Shown in pieces: positions 5,655-6,447 of a stretch of 6,447 bases of DNA. The notes beneath the pieces are model-generated. The model made no database searches. It worked only from the letters and a program-made list of their open reading frames with translations, and was not told the origin of the DNA. Positions within the stretch are counted from its first letter, which is position 1, and each line of letters opens with the position of its first letter. This stretch comes from Verrucomicrobiales bacterium (GTDB lineage Bacteria; Verrucomicrobiota; Verrucomicrobiia; Limisphaerales; UBA1096): NCBI GenBank assembly GCA_011523195.1, contig WTHH01000086.1, positions 1 to 6,447 on the forward strand, read 5' to 3'. Position numbers and translations under genes: made by a program.

Positions 5655-6447
5655 TCACGGGACAAAAACAAACTCGTTTGCATTTAGTATCGCTCGAGCG
5701 AATTGGGGGAGTCCTTCGGCTTGGATGAATTCAATGGCAACTCTCAATTCCGAAACCGAGGGTGAGCGACCGAAACACAACTCATATGCGCGGGCAACCT
5801 GGCTGGTAAGATCCGAGCCTCCCTCCTTGGCCAAGCGCTCGGCCAAGAGATCGGCCTGTTGCATCACGAACCGACTGTTGAACAGATTAAGTGCCTGCAG
5901 CGGAGTGGTGGATCGACTCCGCTTGGCCACGGCCTGACTGGCGTCCGGGCAGTCGAACACACCAAACACCGACTCGCGCTCCTGCCGCACCTTGGTCATG
6001 TAAATCATCCGGCGCCAGTCGATTGGGCCGTACAGTTTTTTCGGGAAAAAGTGGCGCACGTTCTCCATCTGCACCTCGAATCCATCGAAACCCGGCCCGC
6101 CCGATTTGAGGTCGAGCACTCCGCTGACAGCAAGCATGTTGTCCCGAATCGCCTCGGCCGCCATGCGGCGCGTGGGGTGTCGCCAAAGCAATCGCCCCGC
6201 CGCGTCCACCTGCATCGCCTTGGCAACTGGACGGCTGCTTTGCTGCCAAGTCTTTGAATTCAAAATCAGCCGATGAATGTGCTTGATCGACCAGCCGCTC
6301 TCCATGAACTCCACCGCCAGCCAGTCGAGCAATTCCGGGTGGGATGGCTTGGCGCCGTTTAGCCCGAAGTCGCTGGGCGTGTCCACGATGCCTGTCCCAA
6401 AATGGAACTGCCAAAGGCGGTTCACCATCACGCGTGCCGTCAACGGA
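5655..6447 (-). CDS. DUF1553 domain protein, C-terminal part (N-terminus beyond right edge)
   Basis: The frame enters from the right edge already open, reading PLTARVMVNRLWQFHFG and then GIVDTPSDFG, the typical start of the DUF1553 domain (PF07587). The domain continues with HPELLDWLAVEF, SIKHIHRLILNSKTWQQSS, RRMAAEAIRDNMLAVSG and STTPLQALNLFNSRFV, and ends with the family hallmark ILNANEFVFVP before a TGA. About 264 codons are visible. A TTG at 6443 lies inside the conserved block and is not the real start. Full-length family members usually carry planctomycete cytochrome c-like domains and DUF1549 upstream, which cannot be seen here. These proteins are typically secreted and encoded next to DUF1501 genes, as here; the biochemical role is not established, though polysaccharide breakdown has been suggested from context. 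The absence of the N-terminus is due to the window edge, not gene damage. Confidence 0.92.
   Translation of the reverse strand, partial: PLTARVMVNRLWQFHFGTGIVDTPSDFGLNGAKPSHPELLDWLAVEFMESGWSIKHIHRLILNSKTWQQSSRPVAKAMQVDAAGRLLWRHPTRRMAAEAIRDNMLAVSGVLDLKSGGPGFDGFEVQMENVRHFFPKKLYGPIDWRRMIYMTKVRQERESVFGVFDCPDASQAVAKRSRSTTPLQALNLFNSRFVMQQADLLAERLAKEGGSDLTSQVARAYELCFGRSPSVSELRVAIEFIQAEGLPQFARAILNANEFVFVP

Noticed and set aside
5824..5846. Repeated CTTGGCC/GCTTGG-type words here and near 328, 579, 3291, 4171 and 5921
   Set aside because: Most copies lie in coding sequence, several encoding Arg-Leu-Ala-Lys or similar; spacing and orientation are irregular, so no repeat family is supported.
6424..6443. 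TTG 6443 or nearby ATG/GTG codons as the start of the DUF1553 gene
   Set aside because: They fall inside the conserved PLTARVMVNRLW block, and the frame stays open to the window edge, so the gene begins outside.

Overview
The window looks like chromosomal DNA of a bacterium of the PVC superphylum, most likely Verrucomicrobiota or Planctomycetota. The main reason is a DUF1553/DUF1501 gene pair, a family expanded chiefly in those phyla. It sits next to a type B (single cytochrome b subunit, menaquinone-type) succinate dehydrogenase operon. No rRNA, tRNA, mobile element or CRISPR array was seen, so the phylum assignment rests on gene families only.

Layout, left to right. (1) Minus strand, 1-448: the N-terminal part of a secreted lipoprotein of the beta-lactamase/serine hydrolase family, cut by the left edge. 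(2) A 99-bp divergent intergenic region with an AT-rich core. (3) Plus strand, 548-4150: sdhC-sdhA-sdhB, tightly packed, with a 1-nt gap between C and A and a 4-nt overlap between A and B. (4) A 36-nt convergent gap, largely filled by an imperfect palindrome. (5) Minus strand, 4187-6447: a DUF1501 protein with a twin-arginine signal. Just upstream of it in the same transcription direction is the C-terminal part of a DUF1553 protein, cut by the right edge.

Function. SdhC anchors the complex in the membrane and carries the likely haem-ligand histidines. SdhA holds FAD and oxidises succinate to fumarate. SdhB passes electrons through three Fe-S clusters to SdhC and the quinone pool. All expected cofactor and active-site residues are present, so the complex should be functional. 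The DUF1501/DUF1553 pair and the serine hydrolase are predicted exported proteins and have no evident functional link with Sdh.

Most of the window is ordinary. The clearest oddity is a lysine/alanine/threonine-rich, histone-tail-like extension of about 37 residues at the N-terminus of SdhA, encoded by A-rich homopolymer runs. Secondary points are an acidic loop in SdhC, sharp base-composition switches inside sdhA, and the palindrome between the convergent genes. I did not find a convincing undescribed multi-gene system.
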